Below, in pieces: positions 1 through 5,179 of a stretch of DNA of 5,179 bases (positions within the stretch are counted from its first letter, which is position 1; the number at the start of each line of letters is the position of its first letter). This DNA is from SAR202 cluster bacterium (GTDB lineage Bacteria; Chloroflexota; Dehalococcoidia; Lucifugimonadales; UBA826). The position numbers were made by a program, and so were the translations under genes. The notes beneath the pieces are model-generated. The model had not been told where the DNA came from and made no database searches. It was given only the letters and a program-made list of their open reading frames with translations. The stretch covers positions 1-5,179 of the forward strand of contig VFFY01000139.1 in the NCBI GenBank assembly GCA_009392675.1, written 5' to 3'.

Positions 1-8
1 CCAATGCC

Positions 9-26
9 TAATCCTTTCAGGGATTA
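9..26. repeat. Small inverted repeat at the window edge
   Basis: A perfect 6-bp inverted repeat, TAATCC (9-14) and GGATTA (21-26), encloses a 6-base loop. It lies just beyond the larger hairpin at 37-67. It could be a second minor terminator stem or part of a neighbouring transcript's 3' end, but the window starts too close to tell. A stem this short is expected by chance quite often. Confidence 0.25.
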
Positions 27-36
27 CTAAACAATT

Positions 37-67
37 TCGTCAGGGCCCAATAAACGAGCCCTGACGA
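37..67 (-). terminator. Probable intrinsic terminator of the Ldh2-family dehydrogenase gene
   Basis: A perfect 10-bp GC-rich inverted repeat, TCGTCAGGGC (37-46) and GCCCTGACGA (58-67), flanks an 11-base loop. It starts 11 bases past the dehydrogenase stop codon in the direction of that gene. Read on the minus strand, the stem is followed by AATTGTTTAG, a broken but T-containing tract. Read on the plus strand, no T-run follows. The hairpin therefore fits termination of the minus-strand gene. The weak U-tract keeps confidence moderate. Confidence 0.6.
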
Positions 68-78
68 GAATATCTACG

Positions 79-1179
79 CTAAACCAGGGAGAACGGAATA
101 GACAATTCACCGCATATATCTTTAAACCAGTCTATAACCTCATAATGTAAGGGTATGCCATTTTCAGATCTTTCAATGACAGCCTCATGCTCGGGCTGGC
201 CCGGATACATAACTCGATCATGACCGGGTGCTGGTTTAGAAGAATTCAGCATATTAATCCATTCATCCATGGTTATTTTAAATTCTTTTGTGTCCATAAA
301 GGCTTCGATGTTGTAGGCAGCTACATAATGCCCAAAATTTGGTCGGCCAGGGTTCATACCATACCCACCTCCTGTCAGAATACCTCCTAATATGTCGACC
401 ATGCACATCATCCCATACCCTTTATGTGAGCCTAATTCGCGCGTCCCTCCAACGGGAAGCAAATAGGATGAAGCAGAACCTTCATAGCCCGGTGTTGGGG
501 GGTCCACTTTTTCCATAATAGGGCTACCATCATGATCGGCCACCCATCCCCCTAATAATTGCGTGCCATTTCTTCTAGCAAGCCCTAGTTTATTGCCTGC
601 AACTGCACTCATGGCAGCATCAAACACAAAGGGAGCCTCTTTATCAGCAGGGGCCGCAATCGCTATTGGATTCGTACCCAAAACAGGTTCTGCTCCGAAG
701 GTTGGTAAAACCCCAGGAGGACACGATGTCATACACATGCCTATCATGTCGTTATCCACTGCTTTCAAAGCATGATATGAAGCCATGCCAAGATGCCTTG
801 AATTATGAATAGTCACGACTCCCATACCCACATTCTTAGCCTTTTCAATCGCTATATCCATTGCTTTCGGAGTTACAATTATCCCCAAGCCTCTATCGCC
901 ATCAATATTTGCGGTAGAGGGGGTTTCTCTTGTTATAGTCCAATTAGGATGAGAATTAAGTTCCCCGTTCCCATACCCTGTGACATAAGACCGCAACATA
1001 TTAGAAACACCATGAGTGTCAACACCTCTCATATCTGCCTTTACCAAAACATCAGCCCCCAACGCTGAGTCAGAGTCGTCAAGCCCCATTTTTGAAAATA
1101 CAGCCTCCACCGTTTTTCTAAGATTACTTTCGGTTACTCTAACTTGATCTTCCGGTTGCACTTTGAACTGTTCTAACAA
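79..1179 (-). CDS. Ldh2/malate-lactate dehydrogenase family NAD(P)-dependent oxidoreductase
   Basis: This is a soluble NAD(P)-dependent dehydrogenase of the Ldh2 (YlbC/AllD/ComC/MdhA-type) family, which interconverts 2-hydroxy and 2-keto acids such as malate, L-lactate, ureidoglycolate or sulfolactate. The family is distinct from classical Rossmann-fold LDH/MDH. Family hallmarks, numbered from the TTG start, are RGVDTHGV (His56), HNSRHLG (His129), PTFGAEPVLGTNP (160-172), FDAAMS, and GGTRELGSHKGYG (His253-Lys254). The length of 366 aa is typical. I choose TTG at 1177-1179, not the ATG at 1198-1200. An AAGGGGG Shine-Dalgarno (1186-1192) sits 6 bases before the TTG, whereas the ATG has no ribosome site and would add only seven residues (MHRRGTK) ahead of the conserved start LLEQFKV. 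If the ATG is used the gene is 79-1200, 373 aa. The stop is TAG and a hairpin terminator follows. The substrate cannot be told from sequence. The gene is divergent from the transporter operon, and no link is evident beyond the shared intergenic region. Confidence 0.93.
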   Translation of the reverse strand: MLEQFKVQPEDQVRVTESNLRKTVEAVFSKMGLDDSDSALGADVLVKADMRGVDTHGVSNMLRSYVTGYGNGELNSHPNWTITRETPSTANIDGDRGLGIIVTPKAMDIAIEKAKNVGMGVVTIHNSRHLGMASYHALKAVDNDMIGMCMTSCPPGVLPTFGAEPVLGTNPIAIAAPADKEAPFVFDAAMSAVAGNKLGLARRNGTQLLGGWVADHDGSPIMEKVDPPTPGYEGSASSYLLPVGGTRELGSHKGYGMMCMVDILGGILTGGGYGMNPGRPNFGHYVAAYNIEAFMDTKEFKITMDEWINMLNSSKPAPGHDRVMYPGQPEHEAVIERSENGIPLHYEVIDWFKDICGELSIPFSLV

Positions 1180-1185
1180 CTTGGT

Positions 1186-1192
1186 CCCCCTT
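1186..1192 (-). promoter_or_regulatory. Ribosome binding site deciding the dehydrogenase start
   Basis: On the minus strand this reads AAGGGGG, one mismatch from AAGGAGG. It is followed by a 6-base spacer (ACCAAG) and a TTG codon at 1177-1179. It lies inside the longer ATG-started reading frame, which suggests that the upstream ATG is not the true start. Confidence 0.55.
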
Positions 1193-1215
1193 CGATGCAT
1201 TCTGTTTGAGAGCGC

Positions 1216-1244
1216 ATTTTACGTTCACTATGGAAAAACAGCAA
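1216..1244 (-). promoter_or_regulatory. Candidate sigma70-type promoter for the dehydrogenase gene
   Basis: On the minus strand a -35-like TTGCTG (1239-1244) is separated by 17 bases from a -10-like TAAAAT (1216-1221). The -10 matches 5 of 6 consensus bases and the -35 matches only the TTG. Transcription would begin near 1209. That leaves about 30 bases of leader before the preferred TTG start but only about 9 before the ATG, which again favours the TTG. Confidence 0.35.
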
Positions 1245-1388
1245 TTTAGTACGGGAGCATTTAATGGTACGGTCTGTGAAACTATATTAGTTAGTTCATA
1301 CTTTCTTAAAAAATTAGCCTATACTTACTATAAAGTTATCATGATCCTTTAATTCTGACATTGCGACTTCAATTATTACTAGACTCCC

Positions 1389-1393
1389 AAGGA
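1389..1393 (+). promoter_or_regulatory. Possible ribosome binding site of the permease gene
   Basis: AAGGA lies 13 bases before the TTG at 1407. The spacing is longer than the usual 5-10 bases, so this site is only fair. No better site precedes the next in-frame ATG at 1443. Confidence 0.4.
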
Positions 1394-1406
1394 AAATCAG
1401 TAAGCA

Positions 1407-3026
1407 TTGACTTTAACAAAATCACTACCTATCAACACCTCAATGTGGATTCTAATACCATCACTAATTGCGGCTGTAGTATGTATAACCCCACTAATTT
1501 ATCTAGTAAATCGGGTTGCGGGTTCGGACTCTGATATATGGGTATGGCTAATAAGGCCTGAAACGGTCAAGATTTTTGCTAGATCTGTGTTTTTAGCTAT
1601 CACCGTTACCATGTTATCCGCCGTTATAGCGGTGCCAATCGCGTGGTTGACGATTCGCACTAACTTACCATACCGCAAACTGTGGTCAGTTCTTACTTTT
1701 CTACCGCTCGTGATACCCAGTTATGTCGGAGCGTACATTCTCATATCGTTCAGTGGAAATGGAGGTCTTTTGCATGAAACAACAAGGATTTTCTTCGGTG
1801 TTGGCAGTGTACCTACTATGTATGGCTATTACGGAAGTCTCTTAACCTTAAGCCTACTCAATTACCCCTACATAATACTTACAATTAGGTCGAATTTATC
1901 AAATATGGATGTGTCGGGGGAAGAAACTGCCAAAATGATGGGGTTGAGTCGTCTTCAAACTCTAATCAAGGTGACCATACCTTCAGTCAAACCCGCCATT
2001 CTATCAGGATCACTGTTGGTGTCTTTATATACATTGAGTGATTTTGGAGCTGTTTCTTTACTTCGTTACAAAACTTTCACCTGGTCAATTTATACCCAAT
2101 ATGAAGCTGGGTTTGATAGAAATGCGGCTGCATTGTTATCTCTAACATTGTTTATTGTGGCTACAGGATTTATGTGCTTTGAACTTCTAGTTAGAGGAAA
2201 CAAAAGGTATTATAAAAGTTCAAGTACCGCATCAAAAAAACTCCCTTTGATAGATATAGGAAAATGGCGATGGCCGGCCGCTGGGGTGTGCGCTGTAGTA
2301 TCTCTGATATCCGTCGCAATTCCAATATCCGTTCTTCTTTATTGGGTGGTTAGGGGGTTGTATCACGGGGAGACCGCCGCTATTTTAGGTGCAGAATCCA
2401 ATCATGTTTTGGCCCTGAATTCCATTATGCTTTCTGTACTCACAGCAGGTGTAGTAGTTACCTTATCCCTACCGGTGGGTTATTTAGCAATCAGACATTC
2501 TGGTTTTTTATCAACCACCATCGAAAAGATGTGTTACACCGGTTATGCTTTACCAAGCATCGCAGTTTCTTTGGCACTCGTATTTTTCGGATCGAAAATA
2601 GGGTCCCCCATCTATCAATCAATATATTTATTAGTTATGGCCTGCGCTGTGTTATGTATGCCTACGGGACTAAGTGCGATAAGGTCCTCAATGACCCAAA
2701 TAAGCCCTCGGTATGAGGAATCATCCATGACCCTAGGTAAAAGTCGTATTAAATCTGTGATTGCGACTAATATGCCCCTTCTAAAATCTGGTCTTACAAT
2801 GGCCGCTGTGACTGTTTTCTTAATAACTATGAAGGAGTTACCAGCGGTTCTTTTGCTGGCTCCTTTGGATTTCCATACTCTCACTACTGCAATTTGGTCA
2901 TTTACTTCAGAAGCGTTTTTTGCAAGAGCCGCTATACCTTCCCTTTTGCTAATCTTACTGTCATCCATACCACTTACTATAATAGTCATGAAAAACAACA
3001 TTTTTAATAATTCATGGGGTGAATAG
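1407..3026 (+). CDS. Fused two-domain ABC transporter permease, ferric-iron (FbpB/SfuB-like) type
   Basis: This integral membrane subunit would form the channel of a binding-protein-dependent importer, most likely for Fe(III). The 539-residue protein has two homologous binding-protein-dependent permease halves in one chain, the standard layout of FbpB/SfuB/HitB. Hydrophobic helices are seen near residues 13-35, 57-81, 92-115 and about 137-160. The first EAA loop, which contacts the ATPase, is at 172-192 (EETAKMMG...IP). A polar linker lies near 262-282. The second half has its EAA loop at 437-457 (EESSMTLG...MP). TLSDFGAVSLLRY and the C-terminal MKELPAVLLLAP and EAFFARAAIPSLLL segments are characteristic of iron permeases. 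The start is TTG, two codons after an in-frame TAA at 1401-1403, with AAGGA 13 bases upstream. ATG at 1443 (residue 13) is the alternative but has no ribosome site and lies at the edge of the first helix. The ATPase gene follows after 4 bases. Thiamine (ThiP) or another small substrate is a less likely alternative. No substrate-binding protein gene is adjacent. Confidence 0.93.
   Translation: MTLTKSLPINTSMWILIPSLIAAVVCITPLIYLVNRVAGSDSDIWVWLIRPETVKIFARSVFLAITVTMLSAVIAVPIAWLTIRTNLPYRKLWSVLTFLPLVIPSYVGAYILISFSGNGGLLHETTRIFFGVGSVPTMYGYYGSLLTLSLLNYPYIILTIRSNLSNMDVSGEETAKMMGLSRLQTLIKVTIPSVKPAILSGSLLVSLYTLSDFGAVSLLRYKTFTWSIYTQYEAGFDRNAAALLSLTLFIVATGFMCFELLVRGNKRYYKSSSTASKKLPLIDIGKWRWPAAGVCAVVSLISVAIPISVLLYWVVRGLYHGETAAILGAESNHVLALNSIMLSVLTAGVVVTLSLPVGYLAIRHSGFLSTTIEKMCYTGYALPSIAVSLALVFFGSKIGSPIYQSIYLLVMACAVLCMPTGLSAIRSSMTQISPRYEESSMTLGKSRIKSVIATNMPLLKSGLTMAAVTVFLITMKELPAVLLLAPLDFHTLTTAIWSFTSEAFFARAAIPSLLLILLSSIPLTIIVMKNNIFNNSWGE
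3016..3022 (+). promoter_or_regulatory. Ribosome binding site of the ATPase gene, inside the permease 3' end
   Basis: GGGGTGA contains the core GGTGA Shine-Dalgarno and lies 8 bases before TTG at 3031. It overlaps the last codons of the permease gene. This supports the TTG start and co-translation of the two genes. Confidence 0.6.
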
Positions 3027-3030
3027 ATAA

Positions 3031-4086
3031 TTGGCTGACTCTCTTTTGGAATGTAGCGATCTGAACATCAAGTTTGGACAGAATCACGTGATAAAAAACC
3101 TAAATATGCATTTATCAACGGGTGAAATACTTTCTATCCTTGGCCCCAGTGGGTGCGGGAAAACTACCCTTCTTAGAATAATCGCAGGTCTAGAAATTCC
3201 CCTCAAAGGAAACATTTTTCTCAAAAATCATGAGATCTTTGGACCAAATATTAATTTACAACCATCAGACAGAAATATAGGGATGATATTCCAAGATTAC
3301 GCTTTATTTCCTCATCTAACTGTAGAAAAAAATATACTATTTGGGATTTCAAATCTTGAACAGAAAATGCAGGATGATAATGTAGAAAGGGTTCAACAGT
3401 TAACCAGGCTTCAAGGATTAATGAGTAGGTATCCACATGAACTATCAGGTGGTCAACAACAAAGAGTCGCCATAGCCAGAACCCTGGCAACTAACCCAAC
3501 CGTTTTACTGATGGATGAGCCATTCTCTAATCTTGATGCTTCCTTACGGTTATCGGTCAGAATGGAAATAGAACAAATCTTAAAATCAAGCAATACAGCT
3601 ACAATATTCGTAACTCACGATAGGGAAGAGGCTTTTTCTATTTCAGATCGGGTAGCGATTATGCTGGATGGATCCATCCAGCAAGTCGGACCTCCCGATC
3701 AAATATATTTCTGGCCTAATAGTAAAGAGTCCGCCGTGATGAGTGGGAGTTGTGATTTTATAAAAGGCTCCGTCTCTGGCGGATCTGTCAACACAAGCAT
3801 CGGCCCGTTGCCTATGAGAATGCCTGAATCATTTTCAGATGGAGATCAAGTTGAGGTAGCGATAAGACAAACAGATCTTTCCATGGAGCCAACACCAGCC
3901 GGCAAAAACATAGTGGTGCGAAAAGATTTCAGAGGCGACGAAACAATATTCTGGGTCAAAACCCCTCACGAAGAGATTATTCGATGTAAGCACAAAATAC
4001 ACACAACTCTCTTCTCTGGATTAAAAGTACGACTTTCCCCAGTACAATATACAAAATTCAATGTGTTTAACGTACCTAGCTCCTGA
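3031..4086 (+). CDS. ABC transporter ATP-binding protein, ferric-iron (FbpC-like) type
   Basis: This cytoplasmic ATPase powers the importer whose permease is encoded 4 bases upstream. All ABC motifs are intact: A-loop aromatic Phe15, Walker A GPSGCGKT at 38-45, Q-loop Gln88 in FQDYALFPHL, signature LSGGQQQR at 138-145, Walker B VLLMDEP at 158-164 with catalytic Glu163, D-loop SNLD at 166-169, and H-loop His196 in FVTHDREEA. Residues from about 235 onward match the TOBE-like C-terminal extension of the FbpC/MalK group. The length of 351 aa is normal for FbpC. The start is TTG, because an in-frame TAA (3028-3030) directly precedes it and GGGGTGA stands 8 bases upstream. An alternative TTG is at 3046. 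The coding sequence contains a perfect 22-bp palindrome at 3662-3683. The family also includes spermidine, sulfate, thiamine and phosphonate importers. The iron assignment rests mainly on the permease. Confidence 0.94.
   Translation: MADSLLECSDLNIKFGQNHVIKNLNMHLSTGEILSILGPSGCGKTTLLRIIAGLEIPLKGNIFLKNHEIFGPNINLQPSDRNIGMIFQDYALFPHLTVEKNILFGISNLEQKMQDDNVERVQQLTRLQGLMSRYPHELSGGQQQRVAIARTLATNPTVLLMDEPFSNLDASLRLSVRMEIEQILKSSNTATIFVTHDREEAFSISDRVAIMLDGSIQQVGPPDQIYFWPNSKESAVMSGSCDFIKGSVSGGSVNTSIGPLPMRMPESFSDGDQVEVAIRQTDLSMEPTPAGKNIVVRKDFRGDETIFWVKTPHEEIIRCKHKIHTTLFSGLKVRLSPVQYTKFNVFNVPSS
3662..3683. repeat. Perfect 22-bp palindrome inside the ATPase coding sequence
   Basis: The left arm TGCTGGATGGA (3662-3672) is exactly mirrored by TCCATCCAGCA (3673-3683), centred on GGATCC. 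It encodes roughly MLDGSIQQ just after the H-loop helix of the ATPase, where the family typically has a DG.I.QVG pattern. In RNA it would fold as a 9-bp stem with a 4-base GAUC loop. Presence of the palindrome is certain. A function is not. Confidence 0.8.
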
Positions 4087-4187
4087 GGTGTAACATCACA
4101 TCAGATTTAATATTAATGCCTTTCTGAGAATTTCAGTTACGTTGTAAAATAAGCATATGTCTAGTTAGGGGCTGGTATACAAAAATT
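4087..4187 (+). other. Intergenic spacer between the ATPase gene and gatB
   Basis: This 101-base spacer holds no gene. It includes an AT palindrome TTAATATTAA (4107-4116) and a weak hairpin, CTGA (4124-4127) with TCAG (4133-4136), that lacks a U-tract. I see no convincing terminator for the transporter operon, so some read-through into gatB is possible. The 3' end carries a promoter candidate for gatB. AGGGG at 4167-4171 is 16 bases from the gatB ATG, too far to be a standard ribosome site. Confidence 0.5.
4173..4181 (+). promoter_or_regulatory. Extended -10 promoter candidate for gatB, possibly leaderless
   Basis: TGGTATACA combines the extended -10 TGn motif (4173-4175) with a TATACA hexamer (4176-4181). 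Six bases (AAAATT) separate it from the ATG at 4188, which places the expected transcription start at or next to the A of the start codon. No -35 match is seen 16-18 bases upstream, which an extended -10 can tolerate. The absence of a properly spaced Shine-Dalgarno agrees with a leaderless mRNA. Confidence 0.45.
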
Positions 4188-5179
4188 ATGGCCGACAAGT
4201 ATGAAACGGTAATTGGTCTGGAGGTACATTCTCAACTTCTAACCTTGAGCAAAATGTTCTGCCCTTGCGGTTCCGATTACCAAGATTCAGAACCAAATAC
4301 TCGAGTCTGCCCTGTTTGCATGGGTATGCCTGGAGTCTTGCCTGTGGTAAACAAGAAAGCGGTTGATCTAGTAATTAAAACTGGCTTGGCTTTGGAATGT
4401 GAGATTTCGCCAGAAACAAAATTTGACCGGAAAAATTACCCGTATCCTGACCTTATGAAGGGATATCAAATATCACAGTTTGATATTCCTATAGCCCTTA
4501 ATGGAAGATTGTCTATAAAAACTCCAGAAACGGGAGAAAAACACATTCGAATAAACCGAGTACATTTAGAAGAAGATGTGGCTAAACTGGTACACCGAAA
4601 GGAACCCTATGGAGAAGCATACAGCCTACTTGATATTAACAGAGCCGGGGTCCCTTTGATGGAAATTGTAAGTGAACCAGATATGAATAGCCCCGAGGAG
4701 GCGAACGAGTATTTAACTAACCTACATTCGATAATAAGATTCCTGGAGACGAGCACTGCAAATATGGAGGAGGGCAGCTTTAGGTGCGACGCCAACATCA
4801 GTGTGAGACTTCTTGGTTCGAAGGAATTGGGTTCCAAAGTGGAAATAAAAAATGTCAACAGTTTCAGATCCATATTTAGGGCTTTGAAATATGAGGAGAC
4901 TAGACAGCGAAAATTATTAGTTGAAGGCCAAAATATTGAACAAGAGACTCGAGGCTGGTCAGACGATAGAGGTACAACTTTAAGCCAACGTACCAAAGAA
5001 TACGCTGCCGATTACAGATATTTTCCTGAACCAGACTTGCCTCCGATATTAATCTCGCGTGAATGGGTAAATAAGATCCAATCCGAAATACTCGAGCTTC
5101 CTGCCAAGAAAAGAGAGCGCTATATTGGGATATTTGGATTATCCGATTATGATGCCTCGGTCATGATAGGCGATAAAGA
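4188..5179 (+). CDS. gatB: Aspartyl/glutamyl-tRNA amidotransferase subunit B (GatB), 3' end cut by window
   Basis: GatB is the kinase and tRNA-binding subunit of the GatCAB complex, which converts Glu-tRNA(Gln) to Gln-tRNA(Gln) and Asp-tRNA(Asn) to Asn-tRNA(Asn) in the cytoplasm. The frame is open from ATG for 330 complete codons plus two bases to the window end. About 150 of the usual ~480 residues are missing, namely the C-terminal helical and YqeY-like tRNA-binding parts. Visible hallmarks are VIGLEVHSQL with Glu12 and His14, a four-cysteine zinc-type cluster (Cys25, 27, 41, 44), FDRKNYPYPDLMKGYQISQ (79-97), RVHLEEDVAKL (124-134), and the GatB signature LDINRAGVPLMEIVSEPD (148-165). EEGSFRCDANIS, KNVNSFRS and YRYFPEPDLPP follow. 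The N-terminus MADKYETVIGLEVH is normal for the family, so the ATG is well placed despite lacking a good ribosome site. gatA and gatC are not upstream, so any gatCA unit lies elsewhere or downstream. Confidence 0.97.
   Translation, partial: MADKYETVIGLEVHSQLLTLSKMFCPCGSDYQDSEPNTRVCPVCMGMPGVLPVVNKKAVDLVIKTGLALECEISPETKFDRKNYPYPDLMKGYQISQFDIPIALNGRLSIKTPETGEKHIRINRVHLEEDVAKLVHRKEPYGEAYSLLDINRAGVPLMEIVSEPDMNSPEEANEYLTNLHSIIRFLETSTANMEEGSFRCDANISVRLLGSKELGSKVEIKNVNSFRSIFRALKYEETRQRKLLVEGQNIEQETRGWSDDRGTTLSQRTKEYAADYRYFPEPDLPPILISREWVNKIQSEILELPAKKRERYIGIFGLSDYDASVMIGDK

Larger units (their letters stand above)
1201..1406. promoter_or_regulatory. Divergent intergenic region between dehydrogenase and transporter operon
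   Basis: This 206-base AT-rich gap separates two divergent genes and must hold both promoters. No gene is seen in it. For the rightward operon several -10-like hexamers occur: TATATT at 1283-1288, TATACT at 1320-1325 and TATAAA at 1329-1334. None has a convincing -35 at ideal spacing; TTCATA at 1295-1300 is 19 bases before TATACT. A CTGACA (1355-1360) resembles a -35 but lacks a good -10. An 8-bp palindrome, ATCATGAT (1338-1345), and an imperfect direct repeat beginning ATACTT (1298-1310 and 1321-1334) could be operator sites. No clear Fur box is present. Confidence 0.5.

Noticed and set aside
187..1068. Several plus-strand open frames (67-87 codons) opposite the dehydrogenase
   Set aside because: They lie antisense to a strongly recognised gene, have no family-like sequence or ribosome sites, and are shadows of it.
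1332..1351. Possible Fur box around ATCATGAT
   Set aside because: Only the central 8 bases are symmetric, and the flanks do not match the GATAATGATAATCATTATC-like consensus well enough to call it.
2270..2282. GC-rich GGCCGGCC patch in the permease gene
   Set aside because: It is a short palindrome in coding sequence at the start of the second half of the permease; nothing suggests a junction or foreign insert.
2531..3001. A 61-codon plus-strand frame and a 128-codon minus-strand frame within the permease gene
   Set aside because: Both overlap a clear membrane-protein gene in other frames, and their translations show no recognisable domain.
3251..3490. A 79-codon minus-strand frame within the ATPase gene
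   Set aside because: It is antisense to the region from the Q-loop to the ABC signature, whose motifs are intact in the plus-strand frame.
4124..4140. Hairpin CTGA/TCAG as a terminator for the transporter operon
   Set aside because: The stem is only 4 bp, it is not GC-rich, and no U-tract follows.
4607..4996. A 129-codon minus-strand open frame
   Set aside because: It lies wholly antisense to gatB, whose plus-strand frame carries every expected motif.
1..5179. A novel defence, mobile or biosynthetic system
   Set aside because: All four genes belong to well-known families with intact motifs, there are no unexplained long open frames, and no repeat arrays or mobile-element ends are visible.

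Overview
The window reads as an ordinary stretch of bacterial chromosome with modest GC. It holds three complete protein genes and the 5' part of a fourth. Recalled family resemblance of the GatB and Ldh2-type proteins points to the Chloroflexota, perhaps a Dehalococcoidia or SAR202-like marine lineage. This is an inference from remembered protein patterns, not from a search. No rRNA, tRNA, CRISPR array, insertion sequence or phage gene is visible.

Layout: positions 1-78 carry hairpins, the larger of which (37-67) is a good terminator candidate for the gene read leftward. Positions 79-1179 (minus strand) encode an Ldh2/malate-lactate dehydrogenase family NAD(P)-dependent oxidoreductase. Positions 1180-1406 form a divergent regulatory region. 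Positions 1407-3026 (plus) encode a fused two-domain ABC permease of the ferric-iron (FbpB/SfuB) type. It is followed after 4 bases by its ATPase at 3031-4086 (FbpC type with a C-terminal TOBE-like region). A 101-base gap then leads to gatB (from 4188, cut by the window end), the B subunit of Asp-tRNA(Asn)/Glu-tRNA(Gln) amidotransferase.

How the genes work together: the permease and ATPase almost certainly form one operon and one importer. The periplasmic or lipoprotein substrate-binding protein that normally completes it is not in the window. The dehydrogenase is divergently transcribed and need not be functionally linked. gatB is a housekeeping translation gene and seems to have its own promoter, possibly giving a leaderless mRNA.

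I see no evidence for an undescribed system. The points most worth a second look are three probable TTG starts in three adjacent genes, a start correction for the dehydrogenase, a leaderless-promoter arrangement at gatB, and a perfect 22-bp palindrome inside the ATPase coding sequence.
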